This document shows positions 1-9,306 of a stretch of 64,000 nt of DNA, in pieces; position 1 is the first letter of the stretch; the number at the start of each line of letters is the position of its first letter. Origin of the DNA: UBA1413 sp037447215 (GTDB taxonomy: Bacteria; Bacteroidota; Bacteroidia; Bacteroidales; Prolixibacteraceae); contig JBBIHB010000001.1 of the NCBI GenBank assembly GCA_037447215.1, forward strand, positions 124,001 to 188,000, in the 5' to 3' direction. The translations under genes were made by a program, and so were the position numbers. Below the pieces are notes generated by a model. That model was not told the DNA's origin and made no database searches. It was given only the letters and a program-made list of their open reading frames with translations.

Positions 1-2
1 TG

Positions 3-506
3 ACAAAAGAGCTTTCCCTGCTTTTTGCCGATTCCGCAATAGTGGCAATGCTATATCCACCTGAGGGTATTCCGAAGCCAAAATCGTTGGTCGAAGCCGA
101 AGTAGTTGCATCTGATATGCGATTAAAAGATTCATACGACAAAGGAAATCCTTGTTCGGTTGTAAAGAATGAGTATAAAAGTGATGATTTTCGCCCGAAA
201 ATGGTTGGGTTGTGGAGAGCCTCTGATGTATACATTAATGGAAGTCCAAGGCAAGGTATGTTGAATTGGTATTTTCTTTTTCATGAAAATGGAGTCATCG
301 AAGTGGAGGAATTCCACAAGTATGTGAGTGATGGTGAATGGTTAGTAGGACTAAATGAAAATGTAATTGTCCTAAAGTTAACAGATGATAAAAAATCGCT
401 TGCCGGTAGATATGACTTCAGAAATAATGCATTTATGATTGCCGGAAAAGGATTTACTGATCCATTCGATTACGTTTGTATTGTGCTCCGAAAAGTTGAA
501 CAATAG
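3..506 (+). CDS. 3' end of an unrecognised protein gene
   Basis: The frame is open from the first bases of the window, so this is the C-terminal 167 residues of a longer protein. A GTG at 42 could be called as a start, but the reading frame runs through it with sensible residues (ELSLLFADSAIVAMLYPPEG). The last 90 residues (WRASDVYINGSPRQGMLNWYF onward) look like a small beta-rich domain with aromatic and charged alternation. I do not recognise the family. A strong terminator follows about 50 bases after the TAG stop, so the transcription unit ends here. Confidence 0.75.
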   Translation, partial: TKELSLLFADSAIVAMLYPPEGIPKPKSLVEAEVVASDMRLKDSYDKGNPCSVVKNEYKSDDFRPKMVGLWRASDVYINGSPRQGMLNWYFLFHENGVIEVEEFHKYVSDGEWLVGLNENVIVLKLTDDKKSLAGRYDFRNNAFMIAGKGFTDPFDYVCIVLRKVEQ

Positions 507-557
507 CCAATGCGGGTATAGAGTTGTTCTCGAAATGATAAAACTTTATATTCTGTT

Positions 558-599
558 AAAAACAAGGCCTGCAAAAAATAATTGCAGGCCTTGTTTTTC
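558..599 (+). terminator. Rho-independent terminator
   Basis: A perfect 17-bp inverted repeat (arms 558-574 and 582-598, core CAAGGCCTGCAA / TTGCAGGCCTTG) encloses a 7-base loop and ends in a T run. It lies after the stop of the first gene. The A-rich left arm means it could also work in the other direction, for the small minus-strand gene that ends at 652. Confidence 0.85.
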
Positions 600-651
600 T
601 TAGTATTTTAAAACTCAAACGATACAACCGGAAATTGATGGTTATTAAAAC

Positions 652-936
652 TTAATACCAGTTGTAAGGATTTTTTTCCATACGATCTTCAACTTCCACT
701 TCCTCATCATCAATTTGCCAATCAACCACAAAATGATATTTCTGGCTCTCGTATTTGATGCTGAATGGTTCAAAGATCTTTTTCCGTGAAGCGCCATTCC
801 CAGGCATTGAATTGCCAAAGACGGGGTTAAATTGATTCATAGTGTTTTTTCCTGCTTCTGTCATAACCTGATGCTTTATTGTTTCTATCCACGGTTTATA
901 TAACGGCAAAAATACTTCTAATGTTTCTTTTTCCAT
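652..936 (-). CDS. Small hypothetical protein, 94 aa
   Basis: The protein is 94 aa with no signal peptide or membrane segment. The N-terminal half is amphipathic helical (METEAGKNTMNQF-like), followed by a Gly/Pro-rich turn (GNSMPGNGASRKK) and an acidic C-terminus ending in NPYNWY. I do not recognise the family. It is bounded by a terminator downstream and by a long AT-rich gap upstream, so it is probably a single-gene unit. It has codon composition like its neighbours and no overlapping competitor. Confidence 0.55.
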   Translation of the reverse strand: MEKETLEVFLPLYKPWIETIKHQVMTEAGKNTMNQFNPVFGNSMPGNGASRKKIFEPFSIKYESQKYHFVVDWQIDDEEVEVEDRMEKNPYNWY

Positions 937-1621
937 GTTAATAAATGATAAATAATTGTGAACAAATATTCAATATAATATAAAAAGCAGGCATATCCGT
1001 TACTTGAATTTTCCTGGGAATATTTAAAATTTTGTAATTCAATTGTTTGTTGACCTTATTCGATTCGGGAAAATACCACGAAAAATAAATAGGTCTTCAA
1101 GCCGGATGGATGAAAATTTTTATTACTGAAATATAATTGCAATAGATTGATTAAAAATTGATACTTTATGCAACATAGTTGCTATTCATCTATTTTTTTT
1201 TGATTGTAAATTTATTCAGATTTATTTTTTTACAGAGGCTTCAGATCGATGTTCAGAAAGGTTCTTCATTTTTTGGGGAAAAATTGTGCATGAAACTTTT
1301 GCAAGCAAACCGTGATCGATTTTTTTACTTGTTGACGGTTTACATGCAATGATCTAATCCCGACACCATTTGTGGTAAAGGTTTCATACTCAAAAGTATG
1401 ATTGTTGAGCAGATCGATTCAATGTTTTAAAAAAACAACATTTAGATGTAATCTGCAAAATGTTCATGAGGAATATATTCCAGCTATAAAAGAAACATTC
1501 ATCAGAATTTATTTTAGAACTATGAAGCTCAGAAAATGAAAAATTTCAGGTTTCATTTAGTGCTTTTCACTGATTGGATGTTAGTCCTGAATGATTTATT
1601 CAAAAATAAATTCAATTGAAA
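937..1621 (+). other. AT-rich intergenic region, 685 bp
   Basis: No convincing reading frame is present. It contains a small hairpin (CATACT-caaa-AGTATG near 1386-1401) and several T tracts. It separates the divergent genes at 652-936 and 1622-3127, so it should hold both promoters, but no clear TTTG / TAnnTTTG pair stood out. Confidence 0.4.
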
Positions 1622-3127
1622 ATGCAAAAAAAGTTAAAACAACTCATTGTTGGGGGTATATTCATTTTACTGAATTTGTATATGCCTCTTCTGTCGTTCG
1701 CCAATGTAATCCACAAAGGCGAAATACCGGTCACAAGTTCTTCATCCGATGCCCTCCAACTATACCTTCAGGGGCGCGAAGCATTTGAAATGGGTAGAAT
1801 AAGCGATGCAAATCTATTTATTGACAAAGCAATCCAAAAAGATCCGGTTTTTGCTTCAGCTTATCTTTTAAAGGCTTTGGCATCAAATTCGGGAGAAGAT
1901 TGGAAAAAAAACATCGGATTGGCTGACAAAAACAGTAACCATGTTTCAGATGCTGAGAAGATACTTATACAAATGGAGATGGCTTCTCTTAAAGAAGATA
2001 ACTCAATGCGGTTTGAACTTGCAAAAAAACTTGTGGCAATGTATCCCGAATGCCCCCGTGCCCTGATTTTACTTTCTGATGAATACCGGAAAGAAATGGA
2101 CATTTTAAAAGCAAGAGACATTGCCAGTTGTGCAATAAACGAAGCACCCGATTCACCTTTAGGCTACCGTACATTGGCTATGTTATTTTTACTCAACGAG
2201 CCGGTCGATTTTGAACTTGCCATAAAGTATATGCAGAAATTTGCTGAGTTGAGGCCCAATGAATCAAATGCATTCATTGCCCTTGGAGATGCTTATCGTT
2301 CAAATCTTAGTCTTGAGGATGCAAGAATTGCTTATACAAAAGCAATAAAACTCGATCCGGAATCAGAAATCTCATTTTCGAAAAGAGGGTACATTAATAC
2401 ATACCTTGGTTATATGAATAATGCCCGCGAAGATTTTAATGCTGCAAGGACAATAGCCGAAAGAACTGGACAACAGAATCGATCGGAGGCCGTAATTGCA
2501 AATTATCAAGCCTATAACAACGCCAATAGCATTGGGGCCAATGTTGTGCCCGAAAATAGCAAAAGCGGCAGATATCGTCTTGATGGCCAAAAAGCTGATC
2601 AATATTTCTGTTGTACGGTAATAGGGATGGATCATGGCGCCTATTCATTGCAAGGACAATCAATTAATTGTTGCGCAGGAGTTGCATGTAATCTTGCATT
2701 TGAGTCTATCCCGCCTGATCCTGAATTGGTCGAAGCTAACCTGACATTCATGGAAGCTATACGAGCTATGAATTCAGGCGATTTCATCCTTGCCGAAAAA
2801 AAGACTATTGAACATGCACGTCAGGTTGATAACCACCGGAATCTTAAAAAATGCGAGGTTTATGACTACATGATGGGAAATATACACCTGAAACAGCATC
2901 ATTACTCAAAAGCCGTATATTTTCTTGAAAAAGCGGCATCTGTCAATCCAGTTGCAAAATATGATCTTGGTCTCGCCTATTTGGGAAATGGCGAATTGGA
3001 AAAGTCTTTTACTGTTTTTCGGGAAGTGTTACAATGCCCAAGGCCTTCAGCAAATCAGCCTTATTTTATCAAAAGTGCAGAGAAGTTTGAGAAAAAGCTT
3101 GATTCCATAGTTGCTGAAAATAGATAA
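1622..3127 (+). CDS. Exported tetratricopeptide-repeat protein
   Basis: The protein is about 501 aa. The start was set at the ATG at 1622 (MQKKLKQLIVGG) rather than the TTG two codons earlier. A signal peptide of about 27 residues ends near LLSFANV. Several TPR-like helical pairs follow: residues about 45-75 (LYLQGREAFEMGRISDANLFIDKAI), about 185-265 (ALGDAYRSNLSLEDARIAYTKAIKLDP) and about 410-470 (YDYMMGNIHLKQHHYSKAVYFLEKAA). Between them is a Cys-containing linker (FCCTVIG, NCCAGVAC). TPR proteins are protein-interaction scaffolds, and the partner cannot be inferred. It stands alone in front of a hairpin terminator and tRNA-Gly. Confidence 0.8.
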   Translation: MQKKLKQLIVGGIFILLNLYMPLLSFANVIHKGEIPVTSSSSDALQLYLQGREAFEMGRISDANLFIDKAIQKDPVFASAYLLKALASNSGEDWKKNIGLADKNSNHVSDAEKILIQMEMASLKEDNSMRFELAKKLVAMYPECPRALILLSDEYRKEMDILKARDIASCAINEAPDSPLGYRTLAMLFLLNEPVDFELAIKYMQKFAELRPNESNAFIALGDAYRSNLSLEDARIAYTKAIKLDPESEISFSKRGYINTYLGYMNNAREDFNAARTIAERTGQQNRSEAVIANYQAYNNANSIGANVVPENSKSGRYRLDGQKADQYFCCTVIGMDHGAYSLQGQSINCCAGVACNLAFESIPPDPELVEANLTFMEAIRAMNSGDFILAEKKTIEHARQVDNHRNLKKCEVYDYMMGNIHLKQHHYSKAVYFLEKAASVNPVAKYDLGLAYLGNGELEKSFTVFREVLQCPRPSANQPYFIKSAEKFEKKLDSIVAENR

Positions 3128-3181
3128 TCTGAAGATCTGATAAGAATTTACCGGTCGGAAAATTGTATGCCGGAATCTAAC

Positions 3182-3247
3182 GGGAAAGAATAAAGGTTGA
3201 TACTAAAGTGAAGTAATAAAACAGATGCCTGATTCTTTCCCTTTTTT
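3182..3247 (+). terminator. Probable terminator with a long loop
   Basis: A 10-bp perfect inverted repeat (GGGAAAGAAT at 3182-3191, ATTCTTTCCC at 3232-3241) is followed directly by TTTTTT. The loop is about 40 bases, unusually long for an intrinsic terminator. The position, 55 bases after the TPR gene, fits. Confidence 0.5.
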
Positions 3248-3333
3248 ATATGTATTGAATCATGAATTTCAACCGATAATATTATCTGATTGAAATATTA
3301 TTTATTTTTGGCACCTGTAATACTGAAATAATA

Positions 3334-3405
3334 GCGGGAGTAGCTCAGTGGTAGAGCATCAGCTTCCCAAGCTGAGGGTCGCGGGTTCGACCCCCGTTTC
3401 CCGCT
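3334..3405 (+). tRNA. tRNA-Gly (anticodon CCC)
   Basis: The cloverleaf is complete. The acceptor arm GCGGGAG (3334-3340) pairs with TTCCCGC (3398-3404). The D arm is GCTC/GAGC, and the anticodon stem TCAGC/GCTGA holds the loop TTCCCAA with anticodon CCC at 3366-3368. The T arm is GCGGG-TTCGACC-CCCGT. The 3' CCA is not encoded. A CCC anticodon reads GGG glycine codons only. No duplicated 3' end or integrase was seen next to it. Confidence 0.95.
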
Positions 3406-3505
3406 CACCGATAATGAGAGAGTAAGATTAAGTTCTGGCTCTCTTTTTAATTTCATACCAGTTTTAATACTACTGATCAGTACATCAAAGTGGTAGAGCA
3501 TGATT

Positions 3506-5158
3506 CTAATGAACTCCCGAAACATTTAGCCTTCCGATGGCTGTTTCACCGTTCTCTACTCCTAACCTGAATAAATAAATACCCTGTTCAAGTCCTTTTC
3601 GTTCAAAAATATACCTATGGGTTCCCCTGCTGAAAAATCCGGGCTGCTCATGCCTTATTAATTTTCCCTGAAAATCATATATATGCATTTGGATTTTGCT
3701 GTCGTTTTGAAGCACAAACTCAATGGTTGTAGAATTTTCAAACGGATTTGGAAAGCTTTTAAGGATAGCAATCCCATTTTCGGGCATCCTGGCCGATCCA
3801 GAAAATGTATTGATTTCAGTAGTCTTCATAGCAATGGTGGTTATCGACCGGGGAACAATGGTTATGGCAGAGTCGGGTTTACCCTCAATTTTTGCACCGT
3901 TTTCTGAATAAGAAGTTCTAATAATTTCGGTTTCATTGATTTTTAATCCTGAGATATTCAGCTTCAGGTTATAATTAGTGGTGGCCGAAGTGTTGATGCT
4001 GACAACCGTCAGTGAGTCGCGGTCCGGACTTATAAATGCCAGGTTTTTTACCATCACAGTTGGCGATGTGATGTTTACTCTTATCCATCCGGGATGTATA
4101 TATGCCGAAAATTGTTTGAAACCATAAAACTCTTTGGTTCTTTCAAAACCAACATTGTTCTTCCACCGGTTTCTGTCCCATGGAAAATCGAGACTTACCA
4201 ATCCTCCGTTATCCCATATCAGATCCCAGTAAAAATAAGCAACTACGCCTTCGTCATTAAGCGACTTGTAAATCATACCAATCATCGAATACCAATCACT
4301 CCTTGAGTATTCTGTCTGGTATTTGGGTACATCTTTTTTAAAATTCCCAACTTTGGTAAAATCGGTCGAAGCATACGGATTATTTTCGTCAACCCCATGA
4401 TAAAGGTGGTGTGCTATTCCGTCGAGTTTCTTGATGTCAAGGGCATTCACATAATTTTCAACTGCATTATACCCTATTCCGATAGTCTCTGGCCCAAGAA
4501 TTTTTGGTTTCAGGTTATGCTTCACCAGTGTATCGTAAACTGCATCAAGGGCTTTATTATAACCTGCGATGGTATCGGTGGCATTAACTACCTCCGAAGG
4601 CCTGAGCAGGCACGATTCCCATGTCGCTTTATAGTCTGGTTCGTTCTGAATGCTGATGTAGGTGGGATATACCCCGTTGGCATGATAATTTAATAACGAT
4701 TGTTTCCACCATTGGGCAAAACCTGCATAGTCAAAATTTATTTTTCCGTTTTCGACGGTGTAACGTAGGGTACCCCCATTGCTTTTATCTTTATTGCTTT
4801 TAAGGGATGCAGGTGGCCCCCATGATGAAACCAGGATGGGAATTGGTTTGCCCAACGCAGTTTGTGCTGCTGTATTGAATTCCTTTACCCGCCCGACCAT
4901 ATTATTATCATAACCATAAGCATTACGGACCCTCAATATATCGAGGCTTAATTCCTTGAATATGGCATTATATATCTGTGACTTGTTTGGATGAGCTGTG
5001 AGCCAACCCTCATAATAGGCAAGCGAGGCACCAAAGCCGGTTATAGTTTGATAAGTTATTCCTGTATTCACTTTAACCTCGTCAATTCTGCTTTGGCCTT
5101 GGGCGTTGAAACTGCCAAGGAGCAAAAAACCAGCCAAGATAAATGCAATTCTATTCAT
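3506..5158 (-). CDS. GH30-family endo-xylanase-like glycosidase with type IX sorting tail
   Basis: The protein is 550 aa. A Sec signal peptide (residues 1-22, ending NAQGQ) precedes a (beta/alpha)8 GH30 domain at about 25-440. The candidate acid/base is Glu173 in ISIQNEPDY and the candidate nucleophile is Glu283 in PKYQTEYSRSDW. GH30 retaining enzymes include glucuronoxylan and glucuronoarabinoxylan endoxylanases and glucosylceramidases. The early QTITGFGAS strand and the IQNEP motif resemble the xylanase branch, but this is an inference. Residues about 465-550 form a T9SS (Por secretion) sorting domain (FPNPFENSTTIEF, GIYLFRL), so it should be secreted or surface-anchored. It is divergently arranged with the GH43 gene. 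Its TAG stop lies about 100 bases beyond the tRNA gene. Confidence 0.88.
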   Translation of the reverse strand: MNRIAFILAGFLLLGSFNAQGQSRIDEVKVNTGITYQTITGFGASLAYYEGWLTAHPNKSQIYNAIFKELSLDILRVRNAYGYDNNMVGRVKEFNTAAQTALGKPIPILVSSWGPPASLKSNKDKSNGGTLRYTVENGKINFDYAGFAQWWKQSLLNYHANGVYPTYISIQNEPDYKATWESCLLRPSEVVNATDTIAGYNKALDAVYDTLVKHNLKPKILGPETIGIGYNAVENYVNALDIKKLDGIAHHLYHGVDENNPYASTDFTKVGNFKKDVPKYQTEYSRSDWYSMIGMIYKSLNDEGVVAYFYWDLIWDNGGLVSLDFPWDRNRWKNNVGFERTKEFYGFKQFSAYIHPGWIRVNITSPTVMVKNLAFISPDRDSLTVVSINTSATTNYNLKLNISGLKINETEIIRTSYSENGAKIEGKPDSAITIVPRSITTIAMKTTEINTFSGSARMPENGIAILKSFPNPFENSTTIEFVLQNDSKIQMHIYDFQGKLIRHEQPGFFSRGTHRYIFERKGLEQGIYLFRLGVENGETAIGRLNVSGVH

Positions 5159-5214
5159 ATTCAGATTTTCTTACAGTATAATTTACTATTTATGGCGGCA
5201 ATTTATAAAAAAGC

Positions 5215-5243
5215 TTGAAAAAAAGTTTAAAAACGTATCTTTG
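5215..5243 (+). promoter_or_regulatory. Bacteroidota-type promoter for the GH43 gene
   Basis: TTG at 5215-5217 and TATCTTTG at 5236-5243 match the -33 TTTG / -7 TAnnTTTG pattern of the Bacteroidota primary sigma factor with an 18-base spacer. The -7 box ends 24 bases before the ATG at 5268. Confidence 0.6.
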
Positions 5244-5267
5244 AAGGAAATTATTAATTATTAAATT

Positions 5268-7001
5268 ATGGAAATGAACATCAGGGAAATACTTGTTGTC
5301 CTGCTAATCTTTTTGGCTGGCTGCCAGCAAAAAACACAACAGAACGATAAATCCTTCACTACTTTTTGTAATCCTATGGATTTGAGTTACCGTTTTTGCC
5401 TCGATCAACCATCGCGGCGCGAAGCTGCCGATCCTTCTGTGGTGTGGTTTAAAGACAGGTATTTCCTGTTTGCTTCAAAATCGGGTGGTTACTGGCACTC
5501 CAAAGACCTGGTGAATTGGACCTTGATTGAAACTGATCAGATTCCCGTTGAAGAATACGCCCCGGCTGCAATTGCCATAGGCGATACCATTTATTTCCTT
5601 GGTTCTTCAACCGTTAAAAGTACCATTTATAAAACCACCGATCCGCTTTCGGGAAATTGGAGTATTGCCGTGGAGCAACTCGAAATCCCGGTGTGGGATC
5701 CGGCTTTTTTACTTGATGACGATGAACGGCTTTATCTCTATTGGGGTTGTTCCGATAGCAGGCCTCTGTATGGCGTTGAAATAGATTACCAGAATAACTT
5801 TGCTTTTATTGGCGAACCAGTTGAGTTGAAACATGCCAATCCGGCCAAATATGGATGGGAAGTTCCTGGTGATTACAACACCCTGGTTAATCAGGCACCC
5901 TGGATTGAAGGAGCATGGGTAAACAAACATAATGGGAAATATTATCTTCAGTACAGCAGTCCGGGTACCGAATTTAAAAGCTATTCCGATGCGGTTTATG
6001 TTTCAGACTCGCCCCTCGGGCCTTATACTATTCAGCCCCATAATCCATTTGCGTATAAACCAGAAGGGTTTGCAGCAGGCGCCGGGCATGGAAACACCTT
6101 CACCGACCCACATGGAAATTTCTGGCATATCGGTACCATAACCATTTCTCAGAAACATATCTTTGAACGAAGGCTTGGTTTATATCCCACTTTTATTGAC
6201 AAAGACGGCACAATGTATTCAATTACAAAATATGGCGATTTCCCTTTGATCATGCCCGACAGAAAAATCAGCGATTTCAGTGATATTTTTCCGGGGTGGA
6301 TGATCCTGTCCTATGGAAAACCTGTTCAGGTTTCATCCAGCATCGATTCGTTGCCTCCTGCCTTTATGGTTGATGAAGATATTCGCACCTACTGGTCTGC
6401 ACAAACCGGCAACAGTGGTGAATATGCAGTGATTGATCTGGAGGAATTGATGGATGTTTTTGCCATTCAGGTAAATTTTGCAGAACACAACACTCATATC
6501 TTTGGAAGGGAGAAAAATCTTTTTCACAGATATATGGTTGAATATTCGGTTGATGGAAACACTTGGTCAATGTTGATCGACAAGTCGGATAATGCAACTG
6601 ATAATTCGCAAAACTACTTTCAGTTGCCGCAACAAACCCCTGCCAGATACATCAAAATTACAAATCTGGAAGTTCCCGGAGGTCATTTTGCCCTGAGTGG
6701 ATTCAGGGCTTTCGGCAAGGGTTTAGGCAATGCTCCCGGGAACATCGGGCAGTTAAAAATCAACCGTTTTGATAACGACCGGCGAAAGGTCCAGCTTACC
6801 TGGAATAGGTCCGAAAATGCTGTGGGTTACAATATCTGTTATGGTGTTGTCAATCAAAAATTATATCAGAACTATATGGTATATGGTGATACTTCATTGA
6901 TCATTAATACTCTGAATACAGATTTGACTTACTATTTTACCATAGAAGCATTTAATGAGAATGGTATAACCCATTACGGGGATGTTGTGAAAGTTGAATA
7001 A
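5268..7001 (+). CDS. GH43-family lipoprotein with CBM32-like and Fn3-like domains
   Basis: The protein is 577 aa. The lipoprotein signal ends at Cys19 (IFLAGCQQ). The five-bladed GH43 propeller spans about 33-340. Asp55 in EAADPSV is the candidate base, the Asp in VWDPAFLLDDD the pKa modulator and the Glu in WIEGAW the acid. GH43 enzymes are mainly beta-xylosidases and alpha-L-arabinofuranosidases, and the substrate cannot be fixed. A discoidin/F5-8C (CBM32-like) domain follows (about 350-480, TYWSAQTGNSGEYAVIDLEE). Then comes an Fn3-like domain (about 490-577, KVQLTWNRSENAVGYNICY). It is divergent from the GH30 gene, which fits joint xylan-type or xylose-branched glycan processing. A clear promoter lies upstream and a terminator downstream. 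Confidence 0.88.
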   Translation: MEMNIREILVVLLIFLAGCQQKTQQNDKSFTTFCNPMDLSYRFCLDQPSRREAADPSVVWFKDRYFLFASKSGGYWHSKDLVNWTLIETDQIPVEEYAPAAIAIGDTIYFLGSSTVKSTIYKTTDPLSGNWSIAVEQLEIPVWDPAFLLDDDERLYLYWGCSDSRPLYGVEIDYQNNFAFIGEPVELKHANPAKYGWEVPGDYNTLVNQAPWIEGAWVNKHNGKYYLQYSSPGTEFKSYSDAVYVSDSPLGPYTIQPHNPFAYKPEGFAAGAGHGNTFTDPHGNFWHIGTITISQKHIFERRLGLYPTFIDKDGTMYSITKYGDFPLIMPDRKISDFSDIFPGWMILSYGKPVQVSSSIDSLPPAFMVDEDIRTYWSAQTGNSGEYAVIDLEELMDVFAIQVNFAEHNTHIFGREKNLFHRYMVEYSVDGNTWSMLIDKSDNATDNSQNYFQLPQQTPARYIKITNLEVPGGHFALSGFRAFGKGLGNAPGNIGQLKINRFDNDRRKVQLTWNRSENAVGYNICYGVVNQKLYQNYMVYGDTSLIINTLNTDLTYYFTIEAFNENGITHYGDVVKVE

Positions 7002-7019
7002 TCCATTTTTCAGTAATAG

Positions 7020-7050
7020 AAAAAAGAGACACCGGGATGTCTCTTTTTTT
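7020..7050 (+). terminator. Rho-independent terminator
   Basis: AAAAAGAGACA (7021-7031) pairs with TGTCTCTTTTT (from 7039) around a short CCGGGA loop and runs into a T tract. It lies 20 bases after the GH43 stop. Confidence 0.85.
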
Positions 7051-7194
7051 GTGTTGCGAAGGTTAATTCTGAGGAGTGTTCTTACCGGCTTGTAAGTTGT
7101 TTGCCCAAAACCGCAGTTGTACAGAGAGAGAGTGTATAAAGGGGCGGTACCCCTTAACGTATTTAGAATTGTAAATGAACTTTTGTCAATAAAA

Positions 7195-7479
7195 TCATTT
7201 TTTATTGCTTAATTGCCTGTTTACCCTCAGCAGTAGGTTCCATTCCGATTGGCGGGCTTTTTCGGTTTTTGTTTTTGCCGAACTGAATGAAACCGCAAAA
7301 TAGATTAGAAGTATCAGCAAATACAATACTGAAGCAATCAGGAACCAGGTAATAAATGGATATTCAATTGCCAGGAGTCTCCACTTATCCGGAATAAATG
7401 CCATTATAGGGAGGATAAACCTGAATGTTACAAACACGATCAGGTTGATGATAAAAAGTCCGGTCCAAAGGTTTTTCAT
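7195..7479 (-). CDS. Small two-helix membrane protein
   Basis: The protein is 94 aa with two hydrophobic helices (about residues 6-30 and 42-66, VLYLLILLIYFAVSF) and a basic, lysine-rich C-terminal tail. The family is not recognised. Its ATG overlaps the TGA of a 29-codon upstream ORF (7476-7565), which suggests translational coupling. Cytoplasmic-membrane location is inferred. Confidence 0.6.
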   Translation of the reverse strand: MKNLWTGLFIINLIVFVTFRFILPIMAFIPDKWRLLAIEYPFITWFLIASVLYLLILLIYFAVSFSSAKTKTEKARQSEWNLLLRVNRQLSNKK

Positions 7480-7565
7480 CTTTTTGAGCCTGGCTTCTTT
7501 TTCTTCACAGGTTTCCCTGTTATGACTTGCTTCTTTTTATGAAGCAAAGTCGGGTTGTAACGCAT
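7476..7565 (-). CDS. 29-codon basic peptide overlapping the next start
   Basis: The ORF runs from an ATG at 7565 to a TGA at 7476-7478. It encodes 29 residues, over a third of them Lys or Arg (HKKKQV, PVKKKKPGSKR). The stop and the ATG of the membrane protein share bases in an ATGA overlap. It is too short to identify by family. The overlap, the clean frame and the strong charge bias favour a real small gene or a coupled leader, but chance cannot be excluded. Confidence 0.4.
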   Translation of the reverse strand: MRYNPTLLHKKKQVITGKPVKKKKPGSKR

Positions 7566-7863
7566 CAATCATAACACCATATTTTAAAGTTAAACATTGA
7601 TTTTTCAATCCCAAAAGACATCCATATTGGTAATTACATAATGCATCAAAGTTGGTGCCATTTGTTTTAATAATCTGTTAATCATATATATATGTAATTA
7701 TGAAATACCTGTTTCTTTGCCATAATAGTAAACATATTCCCATAATTGGAAAAAGTATTTACATAAAGTTTTCGTACTGAATGGTTTTGATTTAAAAATG
7801 TAATATCTTGCAGGTTCAAGAAACCAGTAACCGTATTATTTTCGAAAATAAGAAATTCAAAAC

Positions 7864-9306
7864 ATGAACGACCATACAAAATGGGTATCAGGCGCCCTTT
7901 GCTTTGCAACATTTGGTTGCTCAACCGGGGATAAACAAGTTCAGGAAGTCAAAAGCAAACTTCCGAATGTGATAATTATTTTCGCTGATGATTTAGGCTA
8001 TGGCGATTTGGGAATTTATGGGCACCCTACCATCAGTACACCAAATCTCGACCGTATGGCCACCGAAGGGCAGAAATGGACAAGTTTTTACACCGCAGCA
8101 TCGGTTTGTACACCCAGTCGTGCCGGTTTATTGACCGGACGGCTTCCGGTGCGTTCTGGAATGTGCAGTGATGGGCGCGGGGTGCTGTTTCCCGACTCGA
8201 AAGGAGGATTGCCCCAGACTGAAATTACCATTGCTGCTGCACTTAAAACAACTGGTTACCGTACGGCAGCTATTGGCAAATGGCATTTGGGTCATTTGCC
8301 TGAATTTCTCCCCACATCGCATGGGTTCGAGAGTTATTTTGGGATACCCTACTCAAATGATATGGATAAAGTTGATCCGGCTGATCATTTCATACTGGCA
8401 GAGAATGAACGATTCGAAGCTTATAATGTACCCCTTATGAGAGATACTGCAATTATTGAAAGGCCTGCAGACCAGCGTACAATTACCAGGAGATATACCG
8501 AAGAGGCTTTAGAAAAAATCAGGGAATTCAGGAATGAACCGTTTTTAATATATCTGGCCCATTCGCTACCCCACATACCCTTGTTCAGGGATGAGGCATT
8601 CAAAAATGTTTCGCTTGCCGGATTCTATGGCGATGTAATTGAGGAGATCGACTGGTCAGTAGGACAAATACTTGAAGCACTAAAATATGAAGGAATTGAT
8701 GAAAATACTTTGGTGATATTCACTTCTGACAATGGGCCCTGGCATACTTTCAGGACGCATGGGGGCACTGCCGGTTTGCTTAGGGGAGCCAAAGGCGGCA
8801 CTTTCGAGGGTGGAATGCGTGTTCCGGCAATTTTCTGGTGGCCGGCAAAAATAAAACCCGGAATTGTTCCCGACATGGCTACTACTATGGATATTTTCAT
8901 CACCATCTGCAACATCTCAGGTACAGCTATCCCAAATGACCGTGTTTATGACGGATACGATCTTTCCCCACTTTTGACGGGTACAGGGAAAAGCGCAAGG
9001 GAATCCGTACTTTACTACCGGGGACAAAAGGTATATGCGGCCCGAAAGGGCGATTATAAAGCCCACTTTATCACACAGAACGAATATGGTTCACAAACTG
9101 CACATCCTATAACCATGCCGCCTGTCGAACTTCATAACCATCCAATCCTTCAGGAACCGCCCGTTCTTTATAACCTCAGTATCGATCCATCGGAGAAATA
9201 TAACATTGCCGATCAGTATCCCGATATAATTGAAGACATCCGGAAAATGGTAGAACAACATCTGACCGGAGTAGAACCTGTTATCAATCAATTGGAAATC
9301 AGATAA
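7864..9306 (+). CDS. S1-family sulfatase (arylsulfatase A type), predicted lipoprotein
   Basis: The protein is 480 aa. A short signal ends in the lipobox-like FGC at Cys19. The sulfatase fold starts at about 34 (PNVIIIFADDLGYGDLG). Asp42 and Asp43 are metal ligands. Cys82 in the motif CTPSRAGLLTG is the residue converted to formylglycine by the anaerobic (anSME) or FGE-type maturase, neither of which is in this window. The later TSDNGPW block supplies further metal ligands. It removes sulfate esters from a glycan in the periplasm or at the surface. Its last base is shared with the ATG of the GH105-like gene, so the two are co-translated. Position-specific sulfate preference cannot be read from sequence alone. 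Confidence 0.92.
   Translation: MNDHTKWVSGALCFATFGCSTGDKQVQEVKSKLPNVIIIFADDLGYGDLGIYGHPTISTPNLDRMATEGQKWTSFYTAASVCTPSRAGLLTGRLPVRSGMCSDGRGVLFPDSKGGLPQTEITIAAALKTTGYRTAAIGKWHLGHLPEFLPTSHGFESYFGIPYSNDMDKVDPADHFILAENERFEAYNVPLMRDTAIIERPADQRTITRRYTEEALEKIREFRNEPFLIYLAHSLPHIPLFRDEAFKNVSLAGFYGDVIEEIDWSVGQILEALKYEGIDENTLVIFTSDNGPWHTFRTHGGTAGLLRGAKGGTFEGGMRVPAIFWWPAKIKPGIVPDMATTMDIFITICNISGTAIPNDRVYDGYDLSPLLTGTGKSARESVLYYRGQKVYAARKGDYKAHFITQNEYGSQTAHPITMPPVELHNHPILQEPPVLYNLSIDPSEKYNIADQYPDIIEDIRKMVEQHLTGVEPVINQLEIR

Noticed and set aside
1591..1788. 65-codon frame at the start of the TPR gene
   Set aside because: It overlaps the TPR protein in another frame and has no recognisable protein character.
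3334..3405. tRNA-Gly as integration site of a mobile island
   Set aside because: No duplicated tRNA end, integrase gene or composition change was seen on either side.
3298..3525. Minus-strand 75-codon frame
   Set aside because: It runs antisense through the tRNA-Gly gene; its residues come from the tRNA sequence.
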